Positions 16,900-25,434 of a stretch of DNA of 64,000 bases are shown here, one piece after another (position 1 is the stretch's first letter; every line of letters begins with the position of its first letter). Both the position numbers and the translations under genes were made by a program. This DNA is from Listeria costaricensis (GTDB lineage: Bacteria > Bacillota > Bacilli > Lactobacillales > Listeriaceae), in assembly GCF_900183385.1 (NCBI RefSeq), contig NZ_FXUT01000006.1:78710-142709 (forward strand), read 5' to 3'. The notes under the pieces were generated by a model, which worked only from the letters and a program-made list of their open reading frames with translations, searched no databases and was not told the origin of the DNA.

Positions 16900-17541
16900 A
16901 TGAAAGCGATTATTTTTGATTTTGACGGCACGATGATCGATACGGAAAATTTATGGCGGGAAGCTACAATGAAATATTTGAAAGAGACCTATGACATTGA
17001 TTTGCCTAATGAAATTTATGAATCGATTATTGGTACTTCTGAAGAGCCGCTTCATCGTTATTTAATAGAACAAACGAAGGGGCAATTTGATATAGACGCT
17101 TTTACAACGCATGTAAAGGGCGTTTTGCATCAAGAAAAAGAGGGATTGGTGCTGCGTGAGGGCTTTCAGCAGGTATTTGAGCTTGCTGTTAAAAAGGAGC
17201 TGAAAATCGGTCTAGCAACGAGTTCGGGGATGGATTGGGTAGTGCCGGTTCTCGAAAAATTCGATTTGCTGCCTTATTTTTCAACGATTCAGACGGCTGA
17301 GAAAGTCGCTTCGATCAAACCACATCCAGCCCTCTATTTACAGGCCCTTGAAGAGCTTGATGTAGCCGCAGAGCAAGCGCTGGCTGTGGAGGATTCGCTC
17401 AATGGTGCAATATCTGCTTTAGAAGCTGGACTGCATGTGGTTGCTGTCCCGAATGAAGCGACAAAACGGATTACTTTCCCGAAAGAAGTCCAACGCTTTG
17501 AAAGCTTTGATGAACTGGACTTAACCTCATTTTTAGCTTGA
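16900..17541 (+). CDS. HAD phosphatase, beta-phosphoglucomutase-like (213 aa)
   Basis: HAD superfamily subfamily IA protein of the beta-phosphoglucomutase/phosphatase kind. Motif I FDFDGTMIDTE supplies the nucleophile and acid/base Asp, the cap domain follows, LATSSGMDW carries motif II, and KPHPALYLQALEEL then AVEDSLNGA supply motifs III and IV. The start at 16900 is set by GGGAGGAAGG just upstream. It may act on a sugar phosphate or other small phosphomonoester; mutase activity needs a particular cap and cannot be claimed. It stands alone with its own promoter, convergent with the aminotransferase. Confidence 0.87.
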   Translation: MKAIIFDFDGTMIDTENLWREATMKYLKETYDIDLPNEIYESIIGTSEEPLHRYLIEQTKGQFDIDAFTTHVKGVLHQEKEGLVLREGFQQVFELAVKKELKIGLATSSGMDWVVPVLEKFDLLPYFSTIQTAEKVASIKPHPALYLQALEELDVAAEQALAVEDSLNGAISALEAGLHVVAVPNEATKRITFPKEVQRFESFDELDLTSFLA

Positions 17542-17558
17542 AATATAAGAACATGCCA

Positions 17559-17597
17559 AAAAACTGTCTGATAATGGGCGCATCAGACAGTTTTTTT
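17559..17597. terminator. Bidirectional terminator, HAD gene / aminotransferase
   Basis: Perfect 12-bp stem AAACTGTCTGAT / ATCAGACAGTTT with T runs on both strands. Confidence 0.88.
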
Positions 17598-17602
17598 ACG
17601 TA

Positions 17603-18754
17603 TCAAAAGGTCAAAGTGGCCATTCGGTTGAACGCTTCTTCCAGCACAGACAAGTCCTGCGTTGCGGCCAGACGCACATATTGATCACCGCTATCACCGA
17701 AGGCTCTTCCAGGAATGACGAGCACCTTGGTTTCTTTTAAAAGGTATTCACTGAAAGTCACAGAGTCCATCCCGGTCGCACTGATGTTCAAAAAGGCATA
17801 AATCGAACCTTTCAGTGGATGAAGGGATAAATAGGGAATGTCCTGAACTCGCTTGTCAATGTACTCTAGGCGTTCCTGAAAGACGGCTGCTACTTGGGGG
17901 ATCAGTTCTTCCGCGTGATTCAGCGCATAGATAGCCGCTCGCTGAGAAGGTGTTGGGGCAGAATAAGTAATCCCCTCATTGATAAGCTTGGCAGCCTGAT
18001 TGATGTAGCTTGGCGCAATCATATAGCCAAGTCGCCAACCGGTCATGGCAAAGTTTTTCGACATGCTGCCGAAAGTAATCGTATGATCTGGTGCATAAGT
18101 GGCCATTGGAACAAATTTTTCATAAAAGCTGAATCCGTCATAAACTTCATCTGAAAGAATATAGAAATCATATTTTTGAGCCAAGGCAGCAATTTCTTGA
18201 AAGGTTTCTTGACTGAAAACGGCCCCAGTTGGATTGTTTGGCGAATTCAGAATCAAAGCTTTGGTTTTAGGCGTAATGGCTGCCTCTAGTACAGCGGTAT
18301 TGATCGCAAAACCGTCTTTTTCATAAGTGGGGATAAAAACGGGAACACCGCCGGAATGGATGACCTGATCCTTGTATGGCGAGAAATAGGGCTCATGGAT
18401 GATCACTTCATCACCCGGATCTAAAATCGTTTGTAACGCTAAATACATCCCATGCAGGGCGCCAACTGTTGCACGAACTTGGTCACGCTGAAAAGATAAC
18501 TGATAAGTACGATCAAAAAAATGAATGATTGCATCGATTAATTCCACATCGCCGCCAGATTCTGTATATTTGGTGGCACCTAATCGGGTGTCGTGAAAGG
18601 CGGCCTCGATAATGGACTGGTCGGTAATTAAGTCTGGATCACCGATAGACAGATCGATAAGGTCCGGTGTTGTTTTGGCCAAGGTGCCAATATCAGCAAG
18701 AATATTGACAGGTGGCGCTTGGTGACGTTTAGCAATTTTTGTGATATCCATCAT
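17603..18754 (-). CDS. PLP-dependent aminotransferase, class I/II
   Basis: Fold-type I aminotransferase of 383 aa, close to PatA and other aspartate/aromatic-type enzymes. PLP-binding features: VGALHGMYLAL near residue 95, the NSPNNPTGAVF loop, ILSDEVYDGF with the Asp that contacts the pyridine nitrogen, and FGSMSKNFAMTGWRLGY with the Schiff-base Lys. The C-terminal substrate Arg is in YVRLA. Start ATG 18754 lies nine bases after GGAGG; the next codon is also ATG. It is downstream of the arpJ-glnQ transporter, behind a terminator, so co-expression would need read-through or its own promoter. Amino donor unknown. Confidence 0.9.
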   Translation of the reverse strand: MMDITKIAKRHQAPPVNILADIGTLAKTTPDLIDLSIGDPDLITDQSIIEAAFHDTRLGATKYTESGGDVELIDAIIHFFDRTYQLSFQRDQVRATVGALHGMYLALQTILDPGDEVIIHEPYFSPYKDQVIHSGGVPVFIPTYEKDGFAINTAVLEAAITPKTKALILNSPNNPTGAVFSQETFQEIAALAQKYDFYILSDEVYDGFSFYEKFVPMATYAPDHTITFGSMSKNFAMTGWRLGYMIAPSYINQAAKLINEGITYSAPTPSQRAAIYALNHAEELIPQVAAVFQERLEYIDKRVQDIPYLSLHPLKGSIYAFLNISATGMDSVTFSEYLLKETKVLVIPGRAFGDSGDQYVRLAATQDLSVLEEAFNRMATLTF

Positions 18755-18770
18755 AATAGGTAACCTCCTC

Positions 18771-18809
18771 AATAAAAAGGAATGTACACCACATACATTC
18801 CTTTTTATT
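18771..18809. terminator. Terminator after arpJ-glnQ, before the aminotransferase
   Basis: Perfect 16-bp arms AATAAAAAGGAATGTA / TACATTCCTTTTTATT with a 7-base loop. On the minus strand it ends the transporter transcript; it lies two bases from the aminotransferase ribosome site region. Confidence 0.8.
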
Positions 18810-18815
18810 GTAGCA
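18807..18815 (-). promoter_or_regulatory. Extended -10 promoter for the aminotransferase, overlapping the terminator
   Basis: Minus strand TGCTACAAT (18815-18807). The start would fall near 18800, within the terminator arm. Confidence 0.4.
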
Positions 18816-18823
18816 TAATTTTT

Positions 18824-19546
18824 TTATAGAACCTTACTTAAGAAGTCTTGCGTACGTTCATTTTGCGGATGATTGAAAATTTCTTCCGGCTTGCCTTCTT
18901 CTTGGATAATTCCAGCATCCATAAAGACGACCCGGTCTGCTACTTCACGTGCAAAGCCCATTTCATGCGTGACGACTACCATGGTCATTCCTTCTTTTGC
19001 AAGGGACTTCATAACAGAAAGCACCTCGCCGACCATTTCTGGGTCAAGGGCAGAAGTCGGTTCATCAAATAGCATTACGTCTGGATTCATCGCTAAAGCC
19101 CGCGCAATGGCGACACGTTGCTGCTGCCCACCGGAAAGACTTGTCGGATAGCTTTCGGCCTTATCTTTCAAGCCAACTTTTTCCAGCAGCTCTAAGCCAT
19201 GCTGTTTTGCTTTATCCGCCGTTTCATTTTTCACTTTTAAGGGTGCTAGCATCAGATTTTCGAGAACTGTTTTATGCGGGAAAAGGTTGAATTGCTGAAA
19301 AACCATTCCCATACGCTGACGCAGCCCATTAATATCTGTTTCTTTGTCGAGAAGATTATTTCCTTCAAACTCAATCTTGCCATCAGTCGGCATTTCAAGA
19401 AGATTAAGGCAGCGCAGGAAGGTACTTTTTCCGCTTCCAGAAGGGCCAATCACGACGACAACTTCTCCCGTTTCAATCGTTAAATCAATGCCCTTGAGAA
19501 CTTCATTTTTACCAAACTGTTTATAGAGATTCGTTACATTAATCAC
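18824..19546 (-). CDS. Polar amino acid ABC transporter ATP-binding protein
   Basis: ATPase subunit (240 aa, GlnQ/ArtP type) powering the ArpJ importer. Walker A is GPSGSGKST, the Q-loop [10 protein letters not shown], the signature [15 protein letters not shown], Walker [15 protein letters not shown], and the switch His lies in [24 protein letters not shown] is typical for polar amino acid importers. The start is GTG 19546, eight bases inside the end of arpJ, so the two are coupled. A strong hairpin follows the stop. Confidence 0.95.
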   Translation of the reverse strand: MINVTNLYKQFGKNEVLKGIDLTIETGEVVVVIGPSGSGKSTFLRCLNLLEMPTDGKIEFEGNNLLDKETDINGLRQRMGMVFQQFNLFPHKTVLENLMLAPLKVKNETADKAKQHGLELLEKVGLKDKAESYPTSLSGGQQQRVAIARALAMNPDVMLFDEPTSALDPEMVGEVLSVMKSLAKEGMTMVVVTHEMGFAREVADRVVFMDAGIIQEEGKPEEIFNHPQNERTQDFLSKVL

Positions 19547-20996
19547 TCGTTCTCATTCTCCTTTCAGCAACACCAAGCAGTCTTGACAAGCTAAATGTCA
19601 GTACGAAATAAATCAGTGACGTGATGATCAGTGGGATAAACGGTTTGAAGCTTGCCCCTTGAACCACACCGGTCATAAACATCAGCTCCGTTACACCGAT
19701 GACCGAAACAACCGAGGATTCTTTGATAACTGTCACGAACTCATTTCCGAGTGCTGGTAAAATATTTTTGATGGCTTGCGGCATAATGATGAACCGCATA
19801 CTTTGGCTTTGCGTCATTCCGAGTGAGCGAGCAGCTTCAGCTTGGCCTTTATTGACACCTGAAATACCGGCCCGAATGATTTCTGCCACATAGGCGGCAC
19901 TATTCAGTGAAAGTGCGATACAGCCTGATGCAAAGGCCGAGACGTCCACACCGAGGAGCTGCGTTCCAAAGAAGACCATGAAAATTTGGACAAGAAGCGG
20001 GGTGCCACGTACAAATTCAATATACCATGTCGCTGGCCACCGTAGCCATCTTGTATTGGTAAGTTTCAATAAGGCTAAAGCAGAGCCGAATACCGCCCCG
20101 CAAAGAACGCCAATAGCAGCAAGGGCAATGGTATAGAGTGTCCCTTTTACAAAATAGCTGCCATATTGAGTGAAGAAGTTACTTTTTTGGAACATAAGAT
20201 CATTGGCTTCTTTTTGATATTCTTTCAGCAAGTCGTCATCTTTGATCGTTTTGATGGAGGAATTGACTTGTTTTTCAAGAGAAGTAGCGCCTTTTGGCAT
20301 GGCAATCGCTGTTTGTTTTTCACCATTAACGAATTCAATATCCGAAATGGCCAGCGAATCGTCTTGGCTGACGTAAGCCTCTGCGACAGGACCTTCTAAG
20401 ACGACACCATCAATTTTATTGCTCTTTAAATTTAAAATTAAATCAGGTACTTTTTGAAGAGAAGTCACAGTCGAGCCGGTTAGTTCATTTTCAGCAAGCT
20501 CTTCTTGCGTCGTCTGCTTTTGAGCCCCGACTTTTTTGCCGTTGAAATCATTGGTTGTTTGGTACTTGTCTTTATCTGACTTACGAACGACGACTTTTTG
20601 TTGGACCGTCATGTAAGGATCGGAAAAATCAACCTCTTTTTCACGTTCGGGTGTAGGGGACATGCCAGAAATAATCATATCGATTTTGCCGGTCTTAAGC
20701 GCCCCAAGCAGACTGTCAAAGCTCATTTCTTTGATTGTCAGTTTCACGCCCATATCATCCGCAATTTTTTGTGCGATTGATACATCAAAACCTACAATCT
20801 CGTCTTTCCCTTTAATGGTTTGGTGAAATTCATAAGGCGGATAATCTGCGGATAAACCTACAACAAGTTCTCCTTTATCCTGAATTTGCTTGAGTGAATC
20901 GTCTGTAGCTGCTTCGACTGGCTGAAAGAAACTGAATAGAAAAACAAAGATGAAACCAAAGACGGCCAGTTTTTGCAGAATGCTTTTTTTATGCAT
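19539..20996 (-). CDS. arpJ: Fused amino acid substrate-binding protein and permease (ArpJ-like)
   Basis: One polypeptide of 485 aa joins the extracellular solute-binding protein and the membrane permease of a polar amino acid ABC importer. Order: signal/anchor segment (residues 5-30), SBP domain (about 40-260, with [14 protein letters not shown] and [17 protein letters not shown]), then an HisM-type permease (about 275-480) with the EAA loop [20 protein letters not shown]. Start ATG 20996 lies eight bases after AGGAG; a GTG six bases earlier is too close. It corresponds in context to L. monocytogenes arpJ, described as induced inside host cells. Substrate (arginine, glutamine or other) is not readable from sequence. 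Confidence 0.93.
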   Translation of the reverse strand: MHKKSILQKLAVFGFIFVFLFSFFQPVEAATDDSLKQIQDKGELVVGLSADYPPYEFHQTIKGKDEIVGFDVSIAQKIADDMGVKLTIKEMSFDSLLGALKTGKIDMIISGMSPTPEREKEVDFSDPYMTVQQKVVVRKSDKDKYQTTNDFNGKKVGAQKQTTQEELAENELTGSTVTSLQKVPDLILNLKSNKIDGVVLEGPVAEAYVSQDDSLAISDIEFVNGEKQTAIAMPKGATSLEKQVNSSIKTIKDDDLLKEYQKEANDLMFQKSNFFTQYGSYFVKGTLYTIALAAIGVLCGAVFGSALALLKLTNTRWLRWPATWYIEFVRGTPLLVQIFMVFFGTQLLGVDVSAFASGCIALSLNSAAYVAEIIRAGISGVNKGQAEAARSLGMTQSQSMRFIIMPQAIKNILPALGNEFVTVIKESSVVSVIGVTELMFMTGVVQGASFKPFIPLIITSLIYFVLTFSLSRLLGVAERRMRTSD

Positions 20997-21030
20997 GAAC
21001 ACAACTCCTTTTTGATGAAATTAATTGAGT

Positions 21031-21057
21031 AGAATAAGAAGCGGTCCATCTTATTCT
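21031..21057 (-). promoter_or_regulatory. Hairpin in the arpJ 5' leader
   Basis: Perfect 9-bp stem AGAATAAGA / TCTTATTCT with a 9-base loop, 35 bases upstream of arpJ. No T run follows in the direction of transcription, so it is not a terminator. Confidence 0.45.
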
Positions 21058-21069
21058 TAATATATTATA

Positions 21070-21098
21070 ATAATACATTTAAATGTTTAAATATGCAA
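21070..21098 (-). promoter_or_regulatory. Candidate promoter of arpJ
   Basis: Minus strand TTGCAT (21098-21093), 17 bases, TATTAT (21075-21070), the same hexamers and spacing as the purine permease promoter. Confidence 0.45.
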
Positions 21099-21197
21099 CT
21101 GTTTTTTATTGATTTTATTTGTAAACGCTTTATCCGAAGAGGGTTTAGAGCATGGCAAAGGAGTCCCGTTGAATATAGTAAAAGGGAATGCTTTTCA

Positions 21198-21719
21198 TTA
21201 ACATTCATTTTTGATTAAATGGAAAATAAAGTAGCTGAGTAGAAAGAAATTATCTGGCATATTCGTGTTATCAACGAGAATTTTAACTTGCAAGTAGGAC
21301 ACTGAGGAGTCGGTTTGCACTTCTTGGATAAAGGCACTTTCCTGTTGATGAAATTTGATGAGTAATGAGCCGGAAGTTGACAGTTCGAGCATATCAATCG
21401 GAAATTCGGCTTCTTTGGAATGAATGTGCAGAATATGTGGAGAATCAGGCACGGCTTCAAAAGCAATTTCTCTCTGATTCTTTTTATCGTGATAAACAAT
21501 AACAGGATCGGCTTTTCCTGACCAACCGAGCTCCAGTGTCAAATACGCGCATTCCTGTTCAAGTATATTTTTGGAAGCAAAAGCGGAGCCTTCTTTTAGA
21601 TAAAGAATTTTGGCCGCTGTTCTCATGATTTTTGCAATGGTTTGATGGTCGCTATTTTTAATCTCTACGGGTTGATTTTTATTTAGAGTGTCTGGCTTTT
21701 CAAAATAATAAATCGTCAT
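21198..21719 (-). CDS. Hypothetical protein, possibly tubby/LURP-like (173 aa)
   Basis: Not firmly recognised. The chain is mostly beta-like with alternating hydrophobic residues, starts MTIYYFEKPDTLNKNQ and has segments such as GSAFASKNILEQECAYL, LELGWSGKADPVIVYHDK and ISFYS-like C-terminal hydrophobics (FFLLSYFIFHLI). The N-terminal pattern, short polar lead then a hydrophobic strand pair, resembles tubby-like C-terminal domain proteins of Firmicutes, but the match is weak. Start ATG 21719 is preceded by a G-rich run (GGGGGG) serving as ribosome site; an upstream in-frame extension to 21929 would run into the pit gene and its terminator and is rejected. Single gene. Confidence 0.6.
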   Translation of the reverse strand: MTIYYFEKPDTLNKNQPVEIKNSDHQTIAKIMRTAAKILYLKEGSAFASKNILEQECAYLTLELGWSGKADPVIVYHDKKNQREIAFEAVPDSPHILHIHSKEAEFPIDMLELSTSGSLLIKFHQQESAFIQEVQTDSSVSYLQVKILVDNTNMPDNFFLLSYFIFHLIKNEC

Positions 21720-21782
21720 CCATTCAGTCCCCCCCTGGGCTATTTTTCCTTTGTTTTCCCTCTTTTTTAAGCGTAAAACAGC

Positions 21783-21816
21783 ACAAAGAAAAAGCCGAAG
21801 CTGCAAAAGCCTCGGC
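21783..21816 (-). terminator. Terminator of pit
   Basis: Stem GCCGAGGCT / AGCTTCGGC read on the minus strand, followed by TTTTTCTTT. Confidence 0.85.
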
Positions 21817-21826
21817 CTTGAATATA

Positions 21827-22825
21827 TTATAGGAAAAGATTCAATATGAAGAAAATCAAAGCTGCAATGGTTGCAGAAATAGGCAATGTAATGATCCATG
21901 TAATGATCATTCTTTGGGCTGTATCCCATTTAACACCTTTTACACGATGACTCGTACCAACACCAAGAATGGAAGAGCTGATAACGTGTGTAGTTGAAAC
22001 AGGTAGGTGAATGAATGTAGCACCAAAAATAACAAAGACGGAACTTAGATCTGCCGCAACTCCGTTAACCGGTTTGATTTTCATAATCTTGCCGCCAACG
22101 GTTTTGATGATTTTCCAACCGCCGATACTTGTACCGACTGCCATAGCGAGCGCACAGGAAACCTGCACCCAAAGCTGAACATCATCAGTAGACTGGAATG
22201 AGCCGGCAATCAGGGCCATCGTAATGATCCCCATTGATTTTTGTGCATCATTCGTACCGTGCGAATAAGATTGAAGTGCCGCTGTCGCAATTTGAATCAA
22301 GCGGAAGCGTCGATTGGTTGTGGATAGATTTAAATTCTTCAAGAAAATCTTAAACAATGTATAAATAAGATAACCGACTGCAAATGCTAAGAACGGTGAA
22401 ACCACTAAACCAATCAGAATCTTGATAAAGCCACTATATTCAATAGCGCCAAATCCAGCAGCTGCAATCGCTGCACCGGCAATCGAACCAATCAATGCGT
22501 GAGAGGAACTGCTGGGAATACCGAAATACCAGGTAATCAGGTTCCACGCAATCGCTGCAATCAGAGCCGCGAGAATAACAATTTGACCATTATCGAGTGC
22601 AAATGGGTCAACGATATCTTTGGTGATGGTTTTGGCAACCCCAGTGAATGAAATCGCCCCAATAAAGTTCATCGTTGCAGCAAGAATGATCGCATGTTTA
22701 GGTTTTAATGCCTTTGTTGAAACACTGGTTGCAATCGCGTTGGCGGTATCGTGAAAGCCATTGATCAAGTCAAAAGCTAGCGCCGCAAGCACGATGACAA
22801 TTGTAATGAATAACATTCCTTCCAT
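21827..22825 (-). CDS. pit: Low-affinity inorganic phosphate transporter (Pit family)
   Basis: Integral membrane symporter of 332 aa importing phosphate (as metal-phosphate) with protons. Both copies of the PiT signature are present: DLINGFHDTANAIATSVST in the N-terminal half, and SHGTNDAQKSMGIITMAL plus STTHVISSSILGVG in the C-terminal half. About ten membrane segments. Start ATG 22825 has AGGGGA upstream; the gene follows the PhoU-like partner by 11 bases in the same operon, the usual arrangement. Closed by a strong terminator. Confidence 0.95.
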   Translation of the reverse strand: MEGMLFITIVIVLAALAFDLINGFHDTANAIATSVSTKALKPKHAIILAATMNFIGAISFTGVAKTITKDIVDPFALDNGQIVILAALIAAIAWNLITWYFGIPSSSSHALIGSIAGAAIAAAGFGAIEYSGFIKILIGLVVSPFLAFAVGYLIYTLFKIFLKNLNLSTTNRRFRLIQIATAALQSYSHGTNDAQKSMGIITMALIAGSFQSTDDVQLWVQVSCALAMAVGTSIGGWKIIKTVGGKIMKIKPVNGVAADLSSVFVIFGATFIHLPVSTTHVISSSILGVGTSHRVKGVKWDTAQRMIITWIITLPISATIAALIFFILNLFL

Positions 22826-22836
22826 TGGCCGTCCCC

Positions 22837-23457
22837 TTACGCGTTTTTCATAACAATTGATTCAAGTGTATTGGCCACACTTTGACAACTGTCAGCGATT
22901 TCTTCAAGATCTTCATAAACTTGTTTCAAACGAATCAATTTGATCGGATCCTTTTCATTTTGGAAAAGTTGAATTAAAGATTCCCGATAAACGTCATCAC
23001 ATTTGGATTCATAATCCTTGATACCGATCGCAAGCTTGCGGACATCTTTCAGCTTCTTATCGAAAACGAGATCAACTGCTTTTTCGATTTCCACAGTACT
23101 TGCTTGAATTGCTTGGATAAATTTCAGCATATATTCATCATAACGTGTGATTTGGCAAATTTCTAATGAGAAGGCGGTTTGTTCAAGACCGTCCATGACG
23201 TCATCAAGACGATTTGTAAGTTCGAGCATATCTTCACGTTCAATCGGTGTGATAAACGCGTCATTAAGCTCCATAATCATTTTGTGAACCATTGAGTCAC
23301 CAGTTGTTTCATACTCTTTCATCTTGTCTGAGAAAGTATGCAAGTCCTCAACAGATTCAATGTTGTACGATGCAAAAAAGTTGGCACCCTCATGCAAATT
23401 CACCGCGATGTCATGCAGCAAAGATGCAAAACGGTCTTTCTTATTTTTAAAAGCCAT
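22837..23457 (-). CDS. DUF47/PhoU-like Pit accessory protein
   Basis: Cytosolic all-helical protein of 206 aa of the DUF47 (Pit accessory, PhoU-related) family, encoded just upstream of pit. Characteristic segments are FASLLHDIAVNLHEGANFF, EYETTGDSMVHKMI with the conserved Glu/Asp likely to hold metal, FITPIEREDMLELTNRLDDV and YEDLEEIADSCQSVANTLE. PhoU-like partners are thought to restrain or adjust Pit activity. Start ATG 23457 follows a GGGGG purine run at normal distance. First gene of the two-gene operon. Confidence 0.92.
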   Translation of the reverse strand: MAFKNKKDRFASLLHDIAVNLHEGANFFASYNIESVEDLHTFSDKMKEYETTGDSMVHKMIMELNDAFITPIEREDMLELTNRLDDVMDGLEQTAFSLEICQITRYDEYMLKFIQAIQASTVEIEKAVDLVFDKKLKDVRKLAIGIKDYESKCDDVYRESLIQLFQNEKDPIKLIRLKQVYEDLEEIADSCQSVANTLESIVMKNA

Positions 23458-23819
23458 TTTTTACAATTCCCCCGATCTTTTTGGTAAGTAAAATTTGCGT
23501 GTCAATGCCCCCGTTCTCTAAGAAAAGAGCGGGTTGTTTCTTTAACAGATTCCTTACAAAAGAATAACAATATGCTGATTGAAATTTACCACAATTCAAT
23601 ACTAACATAGGAAGCAGGCAAATAGGAACCTTTTTTTTAACGGTAATTTGGGGTTCTAAGTCGTAACCGCTTCCAACCTTGTGATAGGCACAATCGTTAA
23701 AATATAGCGAGATAGAAAAAATTTTTTCAGCTTTTTGATAGTCGGATGAGGCGAGTTTGGGTATACTAAGATTATGACTTTACCTAACATTCCAGCCTTT
23801 TATGAGTAGGAGGGGGCAC
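23458..23819. other. Divergent intergenic region between the Pit operon and the aldo/keto reductase
   Basis: 362 bases without a gene. It holds a hairpin in the leader of the DUF47 gene (CCCG / CGGG flanking a T/A-rich stem around 23512-23534), a cre-like sequence at 23662-23675, and TATACT at 23762-23767 as a possible -10 for the reductase gene. No further structure could be supported. Confidence 0.4.
23662..23675 (+). promoter_or_regulatory. cre-like site upstream of the aldo/keto reductase
   Basis: CGTAACCGCTTCCA agrees with the CcpA consensus TGWAARCGYTWNCA at 12 of 14 positions, 145 bases before the gene. Motif-only call. Confidence 0.3.
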
Positions 23820-24719
23820 GTGAAAATAACGAAAAATTTAAATGATCGTCTGACCCTTAGAACGGGCGAACAAATTCCTTATATCGGTCTAGGCGTCTTT
23901 CAAATGAGTGAGCAGCACTACATCACTTCCGCAGTCGAACAGGCGATTGAAGTCGGCTATAAATTGTTCGATACGGCGGCTGTATATAATAATGAAAAAA
24001 TGGTTGGCAAGGCTATTAGTGAAAGCGGTGCCCGCCGTGAGGATATCTACATCAGTTCAAAAGTGTGGAATGGAGATCTTGGCTATGACGAAACGCTATT
24101 TGCTTTTGAGCGGACGCTGCGAAATTTGCGGCTCGATTATTTGGATTTATATTTGATCCACTGGCCGATTGCGGGCAAATATCGGGAGGCTTGGCGGGCA
24201 ATGGAGCGGCTTCATCAAGAGGGGGCAGTGCGATCGATCGGTGTCGCCAATTTTAGGCAGCACCATTTGGCCGATCTGTTGATTGTGGCTAATGAAAAAC
24301 CTGTGCTCAATCAAGTGGAGACGCACCCGCTTTATCCGCAAAATGAGCTGCGCAAGTATTTGAAGGAGCAACAGATCGCCCACGCTGCCTGGTCACCGCT
24401 CGCCAAAGGGACGCTGATGCAGAATCCGGTCATTGTGGACATTGCGAAAAAACACGAGGCCCAGATAGATCAGGTGATTTTACAGTGGCACCTCAATCGT
24501 GAAACCATTATTATTCCGAAATCGATTGCCTCAAGCAGAATCAAGATGAATGCTCAGCTGGATCATTTTCGGCTGGATCAGGAAGATATGCACCGGATCG
24601 ACATGTTGGAAACTGGGAAAATGGTGGGACCGGATCCAGACGACCTGCCGTACTTTTTGGAAAGCTTGGAACGCGAGAAGGAACTGATGGCGCAAAAGTC
24701 GGAGGATACGGGGGAATGA
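23820..24719 (+). CDS. Aldo/keto reductase
   Basis: NADPH-dependent oxidoreductase with a TIM-barrel fold, 299 aa, similar to YvgN/YtbE-type enzymes that reduce methylglyoxal and other aldehydes. The catalytic tetrad is complete: Asp and Tyr in LFDTAAVYNNE, Lys in YISSKVWNGD, His in LYLIHWP. The cofactor-binding end IIIPKSIASSRIKMN is present. Start: GTG 23820 sits a few bases after AGGAGGGGG; the earlier ATG at 23802 would place the ribosome site inside the gene and is rejected. The stop overlaps the alkD-like gene by four bases, forming a two-gene operon. Confidence 0.93.
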   Translation: MKITKNLNDRLTLRTGEQIPYIGLGVFQMSEQHYITSAVEQAIEVGYKLFDTAAVYNNEKMVGKAISESGARREDIYISSKVWNGDLGYDETLFAFERTLRNLRLDYLDLYLIHWPIAGKYREAWRAMERLHQEGAVRSIGVANFRQHHLADLLIVANEKPVLNQVETHPLYPQNELRKYLKEQQIAHAAWSPLAKGTLMQNPVIVDIAKKHEAQIDQVILQWHLNRETIIIPKSIASSRIKMNAQLDHFRLDQEDMHRIDMLETGKMVGPDPDDLPYFLESLEREKELMAQKSEDTGE

Positions 24720-25384
24720 GCGACTTACTGACAATATGGACGACTCGTTACAGAAACAACGCCGTTCCTGAGCAGCGGCCAGCCATGGAGGCCTATATGA
24801 AGAACCGCTTTCCATTTTTGGGGATTCGGGCGGGGGAGCGAAAGGCGCTGATGAAAGAGCTGCTGAATGAATTGGGTGAACCGGAGGACCTGTTTGCTTT
24901 TGCTAAACGGCTATATCAGGAACCAGAGCGGGAGTTTCATCAGCTGGCAGTTGATTTACTGATCAGGAAAAAGAAACAGGCGGATGTGCAAGCGCTTAGT
25001 GCGTATGAGTGGCTGCTTCAAACGAATTCGTGGTGGGATACGGTCGACCCGATTGCCAGTCACTTGGTGGGCAGCTATTTGGAACGTTTTCCGGAAAAGC
25101 GGGATCCGGCTGTTCAGAAATGGCTTGCTAGCGGCAATATCTGGCTGATTCGGACGGCACTTTTGTTTCAACTCAAATATAAAGAAAAGACCGATGAGCA
25201 GTTACTTTTTCGTGTGATCAATGAGGAGCGGCAGTCAAAGGAATTCTTTATCCAAAAGGCGATTGGTTGGAGCTTGCGCGAATATGCTAAAACGGCACCA
25301 GATGCAGTTTACCATTTTGTCGATCAGATCGAACTGGCCCCGCTCAGCAGACGAGAAGCACTGAAACATTTTAAGAATGATTAA
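24716..25384 (+). CDS. AlkD-like DNA alkylation repair protein
   Basis: DNA glycosylase of the AlkD HEAT-repeat family, which removes N3- and N7-alkylpurines without base flipping. The active-site block NSWWDTVDPIA carries the catalytic Asp and flanking Trp of AlkD; upstream FPFLGIRAGERK and downstream WLIRTALLFQLKYK and FIQKAIGWSLREYAK are typical family segments. Length 222 aa is usual. Its ATG overlaps the reductase stop (ATGA), linking carbonyl detoxification with alkylation repair, a sensible stress pair, although this link is inference. Ends at a strong terminator shared with the convergent pseudouridine synthase. Confidence 0.93.
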   Translation: MSDLLTIWTTRYRNNAVPEQRPAMEAYMKNRFPFLGIRAGERKALMKELLNELGEPEDLFAFAKRLYQEPEREFHQLAVDLLIRKKKQADVQALSAYEWLLQTNSWWDTVDPIASHLVGSYLERFPEKRDPAVQKWLASGNIWLIRTALLFQLKYKEKTDEQLLFRVINEERQSKEFFIQKAIGWSLREYAKTAPDAVYHFVDQIELAPLSRREALKHFKND

Positions 25385-25424
25385 AAGCGGACGTCTCAGA
25401 AAATCCAGAGTCGTCCGCTTTTTT
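25383..25424. terminator. Terminator between alkD-like and rlu genes
   Basis: Perfect 11-bp stem AAAAGCGGACG / CGTCCGCTTTT with T6 on the plus strand and A/T pairs usable on the minus strand. Confidence 0.85.
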
Positions 25425-25434
25425 ATTGGTCAAT

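Noticed and set aside
23759-23764. GGGTAT as SigB -10 for the aldo/keto reductase
   Set aside because: No GTTT-type -35 at 13-17 bases upstream.
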